64,000 nucleotides of DNA from Salminus brasiliensis. Taxonomy: Eukaryota > Chordata > Actinopteri > Characiformes > Bryconidae. Made by a program: the position numbers and the translations under genes. The notes beneath the pieces were generated by a model. It searched no databases and had not been told where the DNA came from. It was given only the letters and a program-made list of their open reading frames with translations. The stretch's first letter is position 1, and each line of letters opens with the position of its first letter. The DNA lies in the NCBI RefSeq assembly GCF_030463535.1, contig NC_132879.1:35822425-35886424 (forward strand), read 5' to 3'. This document shows, one piece after another, positions 12,536-23,100 of this stretch.

Positions 12536-13600
12536 TAGCTTCTGGGGACGGTAATTGCTTGACACGTTACAACCATACAGTCTTACAGTCTTATGCAAAA
12601 GGTTGTTATATAAGTTCAGTACATAGCTTCAGTTATATTGGGACAACTCCATCCTGATGTCTAAGGTTATTGAATTCATCCTACAAAACTTAATCTAACC
12701 ATACTGTCTAAAGTCTGTTAACAACCAAACCTGAATGATAATGCTATTTCAAGCAAGAAATAAAAAAAAAATGAACAAAGCTTTAAAATGAGAAGAGTTT
12801 AGAATAGACTCACAATGTAGTCTGTCATGACTGTTGGTCCAGAGCTGATTGCCCAAACCTAGGTTGACATGTTGTGAAATATGGCATTACAGCGCTGCAA
12901 ATGGATAGTTTTGAGATTCACCATTTTTCTGTGCTTTAACAACAGCCCAGTCCCAATACTCACACTTATACCCTTGCGCCCCTGTTTTTTCTGTTTCCTT
13001 TGGAACTGTAATGGTGAATGTGGTGTTAAATGGGGCACACTGAAAGTTCACTACATTACCCTTTGGCAGCTATTAGGCAGATGCTAGAGTTTATAAAGAT
13101 GTAAATGATTCCAAGTTGGGAGGTGTTCCTATACCTGATATCTGTTTAACAGCTACATATGAATATCTTTGTATTCCATATGTTGTAGTGTTTGTAAATC
13201 ATCCAACTCCATCTACCTAACCACTCCGTTAACAACAAGTCCATGCCAACACCATCCCAAACAGCTACAGTTGTGTGAGGAGAAAAAAGGAGGCTTCCAG
13301 TTAAACCTCAATGTTGTGATTTACTTCACATAATTTGGCAGTTTCTCTGTACAGGCCTCACTGTGCTTCCCCCCCTAGGACAGCTGTGGATCTTTCTGAC
13401 TCCTAGATAAGGATCTTCTGATCATTATCAAAGTCACAAATATAGACAAACACATTCTAGTAACACACTACAACAACAGTTGTACTGTTCTTGTGTTTAA
13501 TTTAGCACATTGAGTAAATATCCAGCAATGCAAGCACATAAAAGTATATGAACCTTTATCAAAATTTAATAACGAATAGATCCTACTGTAGCAGCAATTA

Positions 13601-14371
13601 CAGCGTATCACAAAAGTGAGTACACCCCTCACATTTCTTTTCATGGGACAACACTGACAAAATGACACTTTGACACAATGAAAAGTATGTGTCAGTCTGT
13701 GTGCAGCTTATATAACAGTGTAAATGTATTCTTCCCTCAAAATAACTCAATATACAGCCATCAATGTGAAAGTGAGTACACCCCTTAGTGAAAGTTCCTG
13801 AAGTGTCAATATTTTGTGTGGCCACCATTATTTTCCTGAACTGCTTTAACTCTCCTGGGCATGGAGTTTACCAGAGCTTCACAGGTTGCCACTGGAATGC
13901 TTTTCCACTCCTCCATGACGACATCATGGAGCTGGCGGATATTTGAGACTTCCGCTTAAGGATGCCCCAGAGATGTTCTATTGGATTTAGGTCTGGAGAC
14001 ATGCATGACCTTTAACCTCAGCCTCTTCAATAAAGCAGTGGTTGTCTTAGAGGTGTGTTTGAGGTCATTATCATGCTGGAACACTGCCCCGCGACCCAGT
14101 TTCCAGAGGGGATCATGCTCTGCTTCAGTATTTCACAGTACATATTGGAGTTCATGTGTCCTCAATGAAATGTAACTCCCCAACACCTGCTGCACTCATG
14201 CAGCCCCAGACCATGGCATTCCCACCACCATGCTTGACTGTAGGCATGACACACTTATCTTTGTACCTTTTCATTGTGTCAAAGTGTCATTTAGTCAGTG
14301 TTGTCCCATGAAAAGATATACTTAAATATCTGCAGAAATGTGAGGGGTGTGTTCCCTTTTGTGATACACTA
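13601..14371 (-). mobile_element. Tc1-like transposon, internally deleted, with terminal inverted repeats
   Basis: The left end cagcgtatcacaaaagtgag (after TA at 13599-13600) and the right end near 14335-14371 are inverted repeats of about 35 bp sharing tgtatcacaaaag and cacccctcacattt; a TA follows at 14372. Inside, minus-strand transposase sequence can be followed past stops. Typical fragments are the reverse complement of ttccactcctccatgacgac and cagccccagaccatggcatt. At 771 bp it is about half the usual Tc1 length and has lost the catalytic C-terminal part. Confidence 0.82.
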
Positions 14372-14379
14372 TACTTCCA

Positions 14380-14640
14380 CCAAACATTTCCTGTTGCTAC
14401 AAAAAAGATTTGCACAACTTTGAGGAGGAATTGTGCACTATTTCTACAAATGTGTTTCAGTTCTGATTTTTCACCATTTGTAGATAGTTTGTCCAAGTTT
14501 GTACATAGATTGATGTAAACCCAACTCTATGTGTCTCCATAACATGTCTTCATTCAAGGTTCACACTGACCACCCTTTCTTTGGAAGAACAGATTTGTCA
14601 GGAACTAGGCTTTGTGTGCCATTTATTATTTGGGCAAAGC
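14380..14640 (-). mobile_element. Older Tc1-like transposase fragment in block A
   Basis: The region ttttcaccatttgtagatag ... gattgatgtaaacccaac ... gaacagatttgtcaggaact resembles minus-strand Tc1 transposase, a different family from 13601-14371. The same fragment lies at 35.2-35.36 kb in block B, so it predates the segmental duplication and marks its left end. The segment 14641-15158 is shared with block B and shows no gene. Confidence 0.55.
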
Positions 14641-15158
14641 ATATTACAATCTCATCTCTTTAGCTGTATCTCATTTTGTCATTTAGCTCTTGGAGAAAGC
14701 ATTGACAGGTTCACTTTCTAGCCTACACTGTGGATGTTTACTCAATAAACACAGTACAACTGTCTGTGTTAATAGTTTATTTAGATTGAGTTGTCTGTAT
14801 CAGTGACTTAGATAGTGATCAGATCATATTTCATTAGCAATAAATGCAGATATCCTGGCAGATATCCAAAGGGTTCACTAGCATTTTCCTGCAACTTAAC
14901 ATTGCACATTGAACTGAAACATTGGGTTCTGTTCAGAAATAGGTTAATTAGAGATTAATGGTGATTTACATAGCCTGAACAAAGTGTAAATCAGGGTGTC
15001 AGCTCATTTTTTATTATAAAACAGAAGCATCCCAACTCCTAATACGCATAACTGTAAAAGGTGAAAGAGTGTTTTAATGTGAGAATATTAAGGGAATGGA
15101 AAGTGATGCAATGTTAAATAAGACATATGTTTCTGAGCAAAGCATGTGAGAAACCTAT

Positions 15159-15265
15159 TTGTGTGTGGTCACACATCACCCTCAGAGAGGGTCCAGAGAA
15201 GCTTTGCAGTTACTCACCACACTAAGTCATAGCCATCACCCTAATCTACAAATCGCACAAATAAT
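15159..15265 (-). pseudogene. Decayed plexin exon 4 (PSI) copy, block A
   Basis: The + strand sequence from the donor-side cctatttgtgtgtggtcaca to ctaatctacaaatcgcac aligns with the PSI exon of both plexin genes (28114-28214 and 60824-60924). Shared words include gtcacaca, agggtc, gcagt, acccta and taatctacaaa. Indels destroy the frame and the CxWC motif. The same relic occurs at 35.89-35.99 kb. It therefore belongs to an additional plexin copy that lay 3' of the gene before the block duplicated. Confidence 0.6.
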
Positions 15266-15689
15266 ATCACCCCTAGAGATTCTTCAACTGCATAAATGGG
15301 TTGATCACACAAAAACAAAGTACTGTTATACTGTAATGTACTTTAGCTTGTAAAAGTACTTCATACTCTAAGTGAAACTTAATGTTCCCTGTTTTAACCA
15401 AGGCTTTAATAAACTTTAAATTTGCAGTTACTTATAATAGCATCCATAGCCATTACCATAACACCCCATAACACTCAGAAAAAACTGCAAAACTGCACAT
15501 TACACACTTGAACATATTTAGCACTTTTAAGCACATTAGCACAATAACACCTTGTTCACTCAGGAGGAGTGCCCTGTGTCCAGTTCTGCTGTCTGACAGA
15601 AATACATATGAGAAGTGTCTGCCATGTGACTTTACCAAAATTGAGTAATCACCCGAATTTCATTTGAAAATCATCTGACAGACGCCATC

Positions 15690-16135
15690 CAGGTGATTCT
15701 TCTACAGCCACTCCATTCTTGCTGGTCTTCCTATGCGTGCTTGATCCAGAATGCGGCAGGATGACTTGTCTTCAATGTTTCTAGCCATGTAACTCCTCTG
15801 CTGCATCTTCTTCACTGGCTTCCTGTACCTGCCCACATCAGAATCAAACACCTGACCAACAAAGCCAAAAATGTGCATGTCCTCCATACCTGATGGCAAC
15901 AGTAAAAACCCAGTCTGTACCAAGAGGCCTTAGAGTTTCAAGTACGGCCCAGCTTGACCCACCATTCCTTAAGAGGAAAGCAAGAATCCAGACTTTTGTC
16001 TGTCCTGGCACCTAAGTGGGGGGACAACCTCCTCCTGGGTGGAGTCGCTTGCTGTCTTTAAATGCAGACTGAAGCCTTATCTCTATCAAGCGTGCTTAAA
16101 TCATCACTTATCTTGCACTTATTAAAGGCTTATGA
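15690..16135 (+). pseudogene. LINE reverse-transcriptase C-terminal fragment (L2/Rex-like), block A
   Basis: The + strand peptide LIQNAAGRL ... HVTPLLHLLHWLPVPAHIRI at about 15740-15850 matches the conserved end of many fish non-LTR RT proteins (QNAAARL, HVTPLL, LHWLPV). Frameshifts and stops follow. Block B has the same insertion site, at 36.7-37.2 kb, but keeps a different, more 3' part. One ancestral LINE therefore suffered different deletions in the two blocks. Confidence 0.7.
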
Positions 16136-16235
16136 TTGTACTCATGGTTTGAGGAGAAGGTTTGTTTACGTTTATTTTTTTTAAGGTGCATGTTTATTAA
16201 CAGTTTCACTAAATCAATCATATTTCCATGTATTT

Positions 16236-16660
16236 TTGTAACATATGGGTTGAGGCAGGCTGCATGTGCAGAAAGACTTTATTAGGGCTAAAGCAATACA
16301 GGGGGGCAGGTATGCAAACCCATAATCCAGTTTAGAATACAAGACAGAGGGTCAAAACCAGAATAAACAACAAAGAGCCACAAACTAAAGTGTTTGTGGC
16401 TTTGTTGTTTATTCTGGTTTTGACCCTCTGATTTGTAACAGAACAGTGACTTCACCAAGAACACCCAAAACTGAGATGCTTAAGAGGAGTCATAATCAGT
16501 CCAATCCTGAACAGCACATGTGTGCTGGATATAAGCCTCAGATGAAGGGCGGAGCTTAGCCCATGCACACAGGAGCAAAAAAATCTATGCATGAGCTCCC
16601 CACTGAGGCCAGCAGAGGGAACATTAAAATTTTCAACATCAGGTCTAAAAAAAATAAAAT
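16236..16660. repeat. Dispersed repeat shared by both blocks (copy A)
   Basis: The sequence from catatgggttgaggcaggct to ccactgaggccagcagaggg recurs at 37200-37560. The shared words aaagactttattagggctaa and cacccaaaactgagatgctt anchor the alignment. The family is not identified. Copy A contains an inverted duplication absent from copy B (16345-16430). Confidence 0.75.
16345..16430. repeat. Near-perfect 40-bp palindrome (inverted duplication)
   Basis: Left arm 16345-16385 (starts cagagggtcaaaaccagaat) and right arm 16392-16430 (ends ctggttttgaccctctg) are reverse complements except for a 2-nt difference, with a 6-nt spacer, taaagt. Block B at 37332-37371 has only the left arm. It could fold into a long hairpin or cruciform. 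No gene or terminator function is implied. Confidence 0.92.
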
Positions 16661-17039
16661 ATAAATCATGTCAGGGGCAACAGCACTGTGATCACTGATG
16701 GCATTAAAAACGTATTTGTATACCTATGTGGAAAATCTTTAAGTATTAAATCAATGAATGATTTATCAGGATACTGCAAGTTTGGCCTAGTACAGCTGTC
16801 AACTAACTAAAGAAACTAAATTACAAAATGTTTTAAAATCATCACATATTAACTGTAACCAATTCAACTCTCCAATTAAAACAATTTGGTTAAATTTTAT
16901 TGACGGCAAAAGTTGTGCTGAGGAAGAAAGAGCATCAATATGAGCTAAAGGTGTATAATAATAATAATAACATATAACAACCAACATTAGTGAGCTATGG
17001 TTATTTAGAGATCACCAATTTCAGAGCCAGAGCTATATG

Positions 17040-17640
17040 TAATCAGTGTACAGGGTGGACAGGGTCATTAATTCTGGTCCTTGAAAGTCCAATGTGGTTT
17101 CCCTGTTCAAACACACGTGATTTATCACATATGTCCGTTGCCAGGTTTAGTAGGTACATTTAAATGACTCATTGTTTGTAGGACCACAGTTGATGACCCC
17201 TGGCATGTCATGAAGCTACTGTCTTTTTTGTGATCATGTAATAGATGCATGCAATATGTAGCACCCATCTCTGGTCCTGGACTCACCACTGTTCTTCACA
17301 GTTTGGTGTTTTTCCTGCTCTAATACACACATTAAAGGAACAATAGAGAATAGGTTTAGGGGCGACAGGATAGCTTATGTTAGTATAATGTACTATAATA
17401 ATGCTCTAACAAGTTCTGTTAAATGTAGCAGTTGGAACATTTTGGATTTGGATCCTTAGAGTTGGACGTACGTCAGCATCAAATATCTTTTTATACCCAA
17501 TGTAGAGTTTAGCTGAGCGCCATTACATTACTTCTGCTTGACTTCTAAAGGACATTCCTCAGTGCTGCAGTCAGGTTGTGGTTGTAGATCTGTGTTCTGA
17601 TACACAACTGCACATTACCACTTAACATTCAGCATTTGCA
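17040..17640. repeat. Non-coding sequence shared with block B 37.8-39.23 kb
   Basis: Two repeat-like stretches around 17090 and 17270 (ctctggtcctggactcacca) and the segment 17340-17620 align with 37815-38090 and 38905-39180. Shared words include gagaataggttta, ggatagcttatgttagtata, gttggacgtacgtcagc and cagtgctgcagtcaggttgt. In block B this lies just 3' of the plexin stop codon, so it is the former 3' flank of copy A. No gene is seen in 16661-17690. Confidence 0.7.
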
Positions 17641-17689
17641 TTGGGGAGGGGTAAAACTGCTACTATGAGCACAGTGGTAAATTCCCAAG

Positions 17690-18060
17690 ATCAACAAAAT
17701 GGCCAGCATCTAACAGCTGCAAACACCAGCGGTCAGCAATCCAGAAAGTAGAACTAGTGTTCCTACACCATTCAGCATTTAAGTAAACACACAAATGCTG
17801 TATTTTATTTTTGAGAACAGGCTGACTTTGAAGCTGCAGCAAGGCCTGGTGGTGGCAGACATGAGTACCAGTTGTTATCATGGCTCATACATGTATAAGT
17901 TTAAGTTAGATTCAAGCTGCACCAATAAATCGCCCTGCTTGACACACCAAGTAGCTGCTACCACCTACCATGCCGCAAGAAAAAAAACTGTGTTGCAAAA
18001 ACAAAAATCAACTTTTTTTGTGGGTGGCCAAATGGCATGCTGTTTTTGCTTAGTACAATC
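17690..18060. other. Surviving patch of the plexin intron lost from copy A
   Basis: Two stretches match the inside of block B intron 24 (44457-48046): gatcaacaaaatggccagcatctaac (17685-17710) pairs with 46965-46990, and the segment around gacatgagtaccagttgtta (17860-17890) pairs with 47430-47460. In copy A this patch sits directly against the 3' flank on one side and near the exon 17 relic on the other. It shows that GAP-coding exons once flanked it and were removed by at least two deletions. Confidence 0.75.
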
Positions 18061-18876
18061 AGAGGTGGTAGATGAGCACACATCACATACTTAAGTAAAC
18101 ATACAAATATTCCAATTAGAAAATACGTAAAATGTAAAAGTTGAAGTATGATATTACATTTTTTACACAAGTGAATGTATAAAAGCATGCACTCTTAAAT
18201 GTACCTAAAGTAAAAAAAAAAGTACGTCTTTTAAAAAGGGCTTCTCTTTTCTTGATTTTAAACATTTCGTGGAATGTTTTTGAGTTACAGATGAACACAA
18301 CCATGAATGTAAATAATGGCTTATGGTAGAACAGCAATATCATCTGCAAAATCCTTCATGCCATTTTAATCTCTGCTATTTTGTGCAGCAAACATTAAAA
18401 CTAGCCAAATTAAAATACTGAGTTCACTAGTTTTATATTCAGTTCAATAATAAATGTAGTAATACATGGTTCTCAGCTCTGATTCGCCGACCATGTGATT
18501 AACATAAATACGTGCACCTTTACCTTTACCTTAACACTGATAGTCTGTTTCTGTCTTTACATTTAGACCTTAGCTTTAACAATATTTACTAACATAGCAA
18601 AATAAAAACTGACACCACCCATCTAAAATCAACCCCTCCTCTCCTGTTTAACTGGGAGAATGGTTGGGATGCACAGATGCATCATAATTAGCAGATTTTC
18701 AGGTAACAGTAGAAGCAGCACACTGGTCTGACCTACTTATATCTTGTAGAGCCATGACCTTTTTGTCTACCTACTAGAAGCACCATGTTTGGGTTCAGCG
18801 GTCAGTGCTTCATTACCAAGAGCAAGTCTTTATACAAGGAAGCTGTTACTGACATATAAAGATCAGTATATCTCCC
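18060..18876. other. No gene seen; adenine-rich repeat-like sequence
   Basis: Around 18082-18240 the words taagtaaacatacaaat and aagtaaaaaaaaaagtac resemble a common fish AGTA-rich dispersed repeat. No exon of the plexin tail (exons 18-31) could be recognised on the minus strand here. Confidence 0.35.
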
Positions 18877-18915
18877 TTAATTTTTTATCAATTCTGGTAA
18901 CATGACTACTACTTC

Positions 18916-18995
18916 TAAATTTACAGACAAAAGACAAAAGAAAGGAATGGCTCTAACATTTTCGATTAGGTCTGATTTGCAAATCCACAAACATT
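18916..18995 (-). pseudogene. Relic of plexin exon 17 (start of GAP domain) in copy A
   Basis: The minus strand reads DLIENVRAIPF, matching [17 protein letters not shown] in block B exon 17 (55471-55565). The 5' part has lost about 13 nt (LQTEKL is missing), and downstream of AIPF the match ends without a donor site. It cannot be a functional exon. It shows that copy A once had the GAP-domain start. Confidence 0.72.
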
Positions 18996-18999
18996 GTGT

Positions 19000-19819
19000 G
19001 GGGTAATTTACCACAGCATGACAATAGCATGAGATAAGATTATGAGAACTTCCAGTACTAACAAATGTCTGAAAAGACAACCATGAGACAAAGTTTCAAA
19101 TTTTAAAAATATATTTGTTTTAGCTTAAAAAAAGATAATGTTTTAACAAAAAAATGTTTTTGCATTACAGATATAAAAATAAACATATGTATAAAAGATT
19201 AAAAGAATTAAAAGAATAAAATAGTAAAATAGTTGATAGGTCAACACATTCACAACTGACAGAGAGAGAAAAAAAATCCCCATAAAGCACAGTGAGAGGT
19301 TAAGAGCACCCTTGGCTGTCCCCTTCCCAAACCTAACACAGACTTGGTCCAAGTAATTATACCCTTATGCAGATTATATGTAAATCAAACATAAGCAAGA
19401 TACGTAACTTCAGATTTACTATATTAAACTCATTGATATCATAATCCCTATGATTGGTCAAAACTTATAACTAATGATTAAGTAGAAAACTATTGGATAG
19501 CATCTATCAATATGACTATGTCATTCATGTCAAAATGTTGTTGGTCAGCTCTGATGACCGTGAGTGGTCCACTGTGCTCCAGCAGCTTAAAGATGAACAC
19601 AAGAAGTTCTTATCTAATGTCACTGTGTCCTTCTTGAACACAAAACCAGTCCTTAATCGTCCTGTGTCAAAGTGTCTTAAAGTCTCTGAAAAGGTGAAAG
19701 AGGAGAAATGAATGGTTGTTTTCAAGGCACCCCTTGCGTCCTCCTACTTTCTCTCACTCACAGATAACTGAGGGTCCCTTTGGACGCCATCCATACTAAG
19801 TGTTGCTTCAGAGACTGAC
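19000..19819 (+). other. Insertion unique to copy A, with an unidentified ORF (19493-19711)
   Basis: In block B only 123 bp separate exons 16 and 17. In copy A the same interval is about 0.8 kb, so roughly 0.7 kb was inserted. It contains a + strand 72-codon ORF whose middle part (VSSDDREWSTVLQQLKDEHK, then KFLSNVTVSFLNTKPVLNRP) looks compositionally like real protein. I do not recognise it. It may be a captured exon, a processed fragment or chance. Nearby A-rich sequence at 19190-19240 is low complexity. Confidence 0.35.
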
Positions 19820-20131
19820 CTTATCTGATCTCATTTCTAATTTTACTCTCAAGAAGTTCCAGGGACGTATTCATTGCTGCAATGGACCAGTACTTCAACT
19901 GCACAAAGGTACACACACAGGCAGTGACACACACTGTTAACATATGTCAACTAAGATGTCTTTACCATTTACCACAGGAAAGGGTTAATAAACTTCAATC
20001 CCCTAAAACCAACAAACAACTCAATACTCACCAAGAGAACCAAGAAGAATCAAAATAATTAGTGTGACAAGAATATAGATATAATTTGATCCATTCACAT
20101 ATACAGCTGTTTTAAATTCTCCAACTTCAAC
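19820..20131 (-). CDS. Copy A exons 15-16: transmembrane helix and truncated tail
   Basis: Exon 20131-20032 encodes the helix [17 protein letters not shown]. Exon 19898-19820 has the usual acceptor (TTTGTGCAG) but lost the segment encoding the basic cluster after VGVLIH; the net loss is 23 nt, so the frame shifts and TGA follows at 19851-19849. A second lesion lies in the old frame: AGACAAG in copy B is AGATAAG here, also a stop. The former donor GTCAGT is still present. Confidence 0.85.
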
Positions 20132-23100
20132 CTGAAAAACAGAGAAAGATAGTCTGTAAAACTATATCATAATTCAGATGATCTGAAATCCATTTGAGGC
20201 GTCCATAAATCAATAAGGACATTACAACAGGTGGTAGATGATATACTGAATCTGTTGTACCTTAATTGAGTCCACATTGATTACATCTTCCTTCTCGCCC
20301 AAAATCGTACAGATGACAGCAGTGGGTGTAATCTCCTTTATTTTACACTCATGTAACTTCTCTCCAGATAATCCCCAAACCTTTACATCTGCAATACTAA
20401 TACTCAGCATGTCTGTCTTTTTCTAGAGGGGGAATAGAAAGCATGAGAGACAGAAAGTAAGATAACAAAAAAAAATTTATATAAAGTTTTATAAAGACAG
20501 TGACTTGCTAAATTAGGATTACATAAGACCCCAAACCTTAATAGTACTGCATGTAAAGCAAGTGCTGTACCACAGGTGTAGCCCAAAGCTGTTCTAAAAC
20601 CATAAAGCCAGGCTCACCCCAGCTTTAGCGTACTGGTTTATTAGCATTTGTTACTTCTTAAGCCTTCTAAGAATAGAATCATACAGGGAACAGCAGTATA
20701 AGAAAGTAAGAAAGTTTCTTCAATAATGCAAGAAAGATTTTTTCTCCAGTAGTCAAATACACCCCGTTACTCCAAATTTACAATTACAGTGGTATGAAAA
20801 AGTACCCTAATCATTTTACGGATTTTCCTTTAGCACTAACTATTGGAACTCATTGACCCTTGACCTACATACAAAGGTGAATCCAATTATGAGAAGGAGG
20901 TTAAGGTGGCCAATTGCAGATTGTTTCTCCTCTTTGCATCTTCTTTGAAGAGTAGCAACATGGGAGCCTCTAAACAACTCACAAATGAAAACAAAGAGTG
21001 TACATCATCATGATTTAGGGGAAGGTACTAAGAGCTATCTCAGAGATTTTGGAATAAGGTGCTATAGATGTAATAAAGCTTTTTACAAAGAGTTTTTGGA
21101 CAGAACAAGGGGTGGTATGCATGGCAGAAAAGGAACACAACATTCCAAGACACTTGCTACCCACAGTACAATTTGGTGGCGGTTCCTTCATGCTGTGGGG
21201 CTGTGTGGCCAGTGCAGGTACTGGAAATCTTGTTAAAGTTGAGGGTCGCATGGATTCCAGTCAATATCAGCACTTTAACAAGACAACGACCCTAAACACT
21301 GCTCAAAATCTACTAAGGCATTCATGCAGAGGAACAAGTACAATGATCTGGAATGGCCATCTTAGTCCCCAGACCTGAACATTATTGAAAATCTGTGGTG
21401 TGATTTAAAGTGGGCTGTCCATGCTTGGAAACCATCAAACCTGACTGAACTGGAGATGTTTTGTAAAGAGGAACAGTCCAAAATACCTTCAACCAGAATC
21501 CAGACTTTCATTGGAAGCTATAGGAAGCGTTTAGAGGCTGTTATTTCTGCAAAAGGAGGATCTACTAAATACTGATGTAATTTTTCTGTTGGGGTGCCCA
21601 AATTTATGCACCTGCCTAATTTTGTTTAAATAACTATTGCACACTTTCTGTAAATCATTACATTTCACTTCTCAAATATCACTGTGTTCGTCTGCTGAAC
21701 AACCAATGATTTATAAAGGAAAATCATCAGAATTATCAGGGGTGCCCAAGCTTTTTCTAAACCACTGTACAACAGCAACAACAGCTTAGACTATATGTCT
21801 GAAATAACATCAACAAATGTTGCTTTACCTGTATGGTGACCTGTATGACACCTGTGCCAAAGGTAGAAAAGGTGATGAATTCTGGATCTGGGAGGTAAGA
21901 AAGTTTGTCTACACAGTCCACTGTTGTGTTCCCCACTCTGAGAGAGACATTGAATGAGTCCTTGTATTCTCTCAGACCATGAGTGTGGAACCAAAATGTC
22001 TATGAGAAAGTAAAATACAATGTTTCTCATTGTTAAAAAGGTTTGCTGCACTCATTCTGATAGATAAACACATTTTCATACCTTGTTTAAGAAGAACACT
22101 GGGGTGATCACTTTGGGAGAAACAATAACTGTATCCACATACTTCAAATTGTCCCCACGCAATTGGATTTTCCTCCCGCCACTGAATAAAAATATTAAAC
22201 ACTTAATCAGTGAAGGCTTTGATGGGTATGATCTAACTGATGTAAATATTTTGTGAGTAATATGATATTTATTTTAAAGGAAACATATTTTAATGTTAAA
22301 TACTTACAACTATGACTATTTAGGACTAGAGTGTGAAATATGTGAATACTGTGGGCGTATTTTTATCTCATACTAACGTTCAGGGTACAGTCAGTAGAAG
22401 ATGAATTTAGTTATCACATTGAGGTATCACAGTCACAGTCATTGTCAGGAAAAGCCCTGGCCCTGGCCCTGGCTCTGGCCAATACAAATGTTTACAAGCT
22501 CTATAAACTTCTCAAACCTTGCATCTTAACGGGAATGGTGGAGATCAAGCTGAGATCAGGAAGGCCAAAAAACATTTTTGAGAGAGCCGCTCATAAGACT
22601 GCTAGAATGGCAAGTCCTTTAAAATCCTTCATTTAATTGCAAAAGACCTTCAGATAGACTTAACAGATACAATCTGTTTTACTGTGCTGCAACATCTGCA
22701 TAAATTAGACCTTTATGGAAAAGTAATTAAATTACATATACATTTCTTGCATTCTCAGCATAAAATTAAATGTCAAAGGTTTTTTAAAGAAACATTAAAA
22801 CAATTCATGCATTCATGCAATGCAACATTGATGCATTTTGGAAAGAATGGCTGTAACAACCAAAGGTAAGTCTTTGTTTAGAAAAAAAAAAAATTAAGGA
22901 CAGGGATGGACTAATCATGCCTTGATCCTGTGTGGGACACACACAGGCCAATTTTAGAATCACACATCACAAGAATACCCAACCTTTGACTCAAGCCCTT
23001 TCCTTTTCTCGTATTTACATGGATGCATGCAGATAAGACGATCATTTTAAAATTCATAGTTTAGATGAAGTTGTGAAAATGTGTCCAATACTTATTTTCT

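Noticed and set aside
15159..15353. 64-codon + strand ORF over the PSI relic
   Set aside because: The recognisable homology is on the minus strand and is broken; the + ORF is a shadow.
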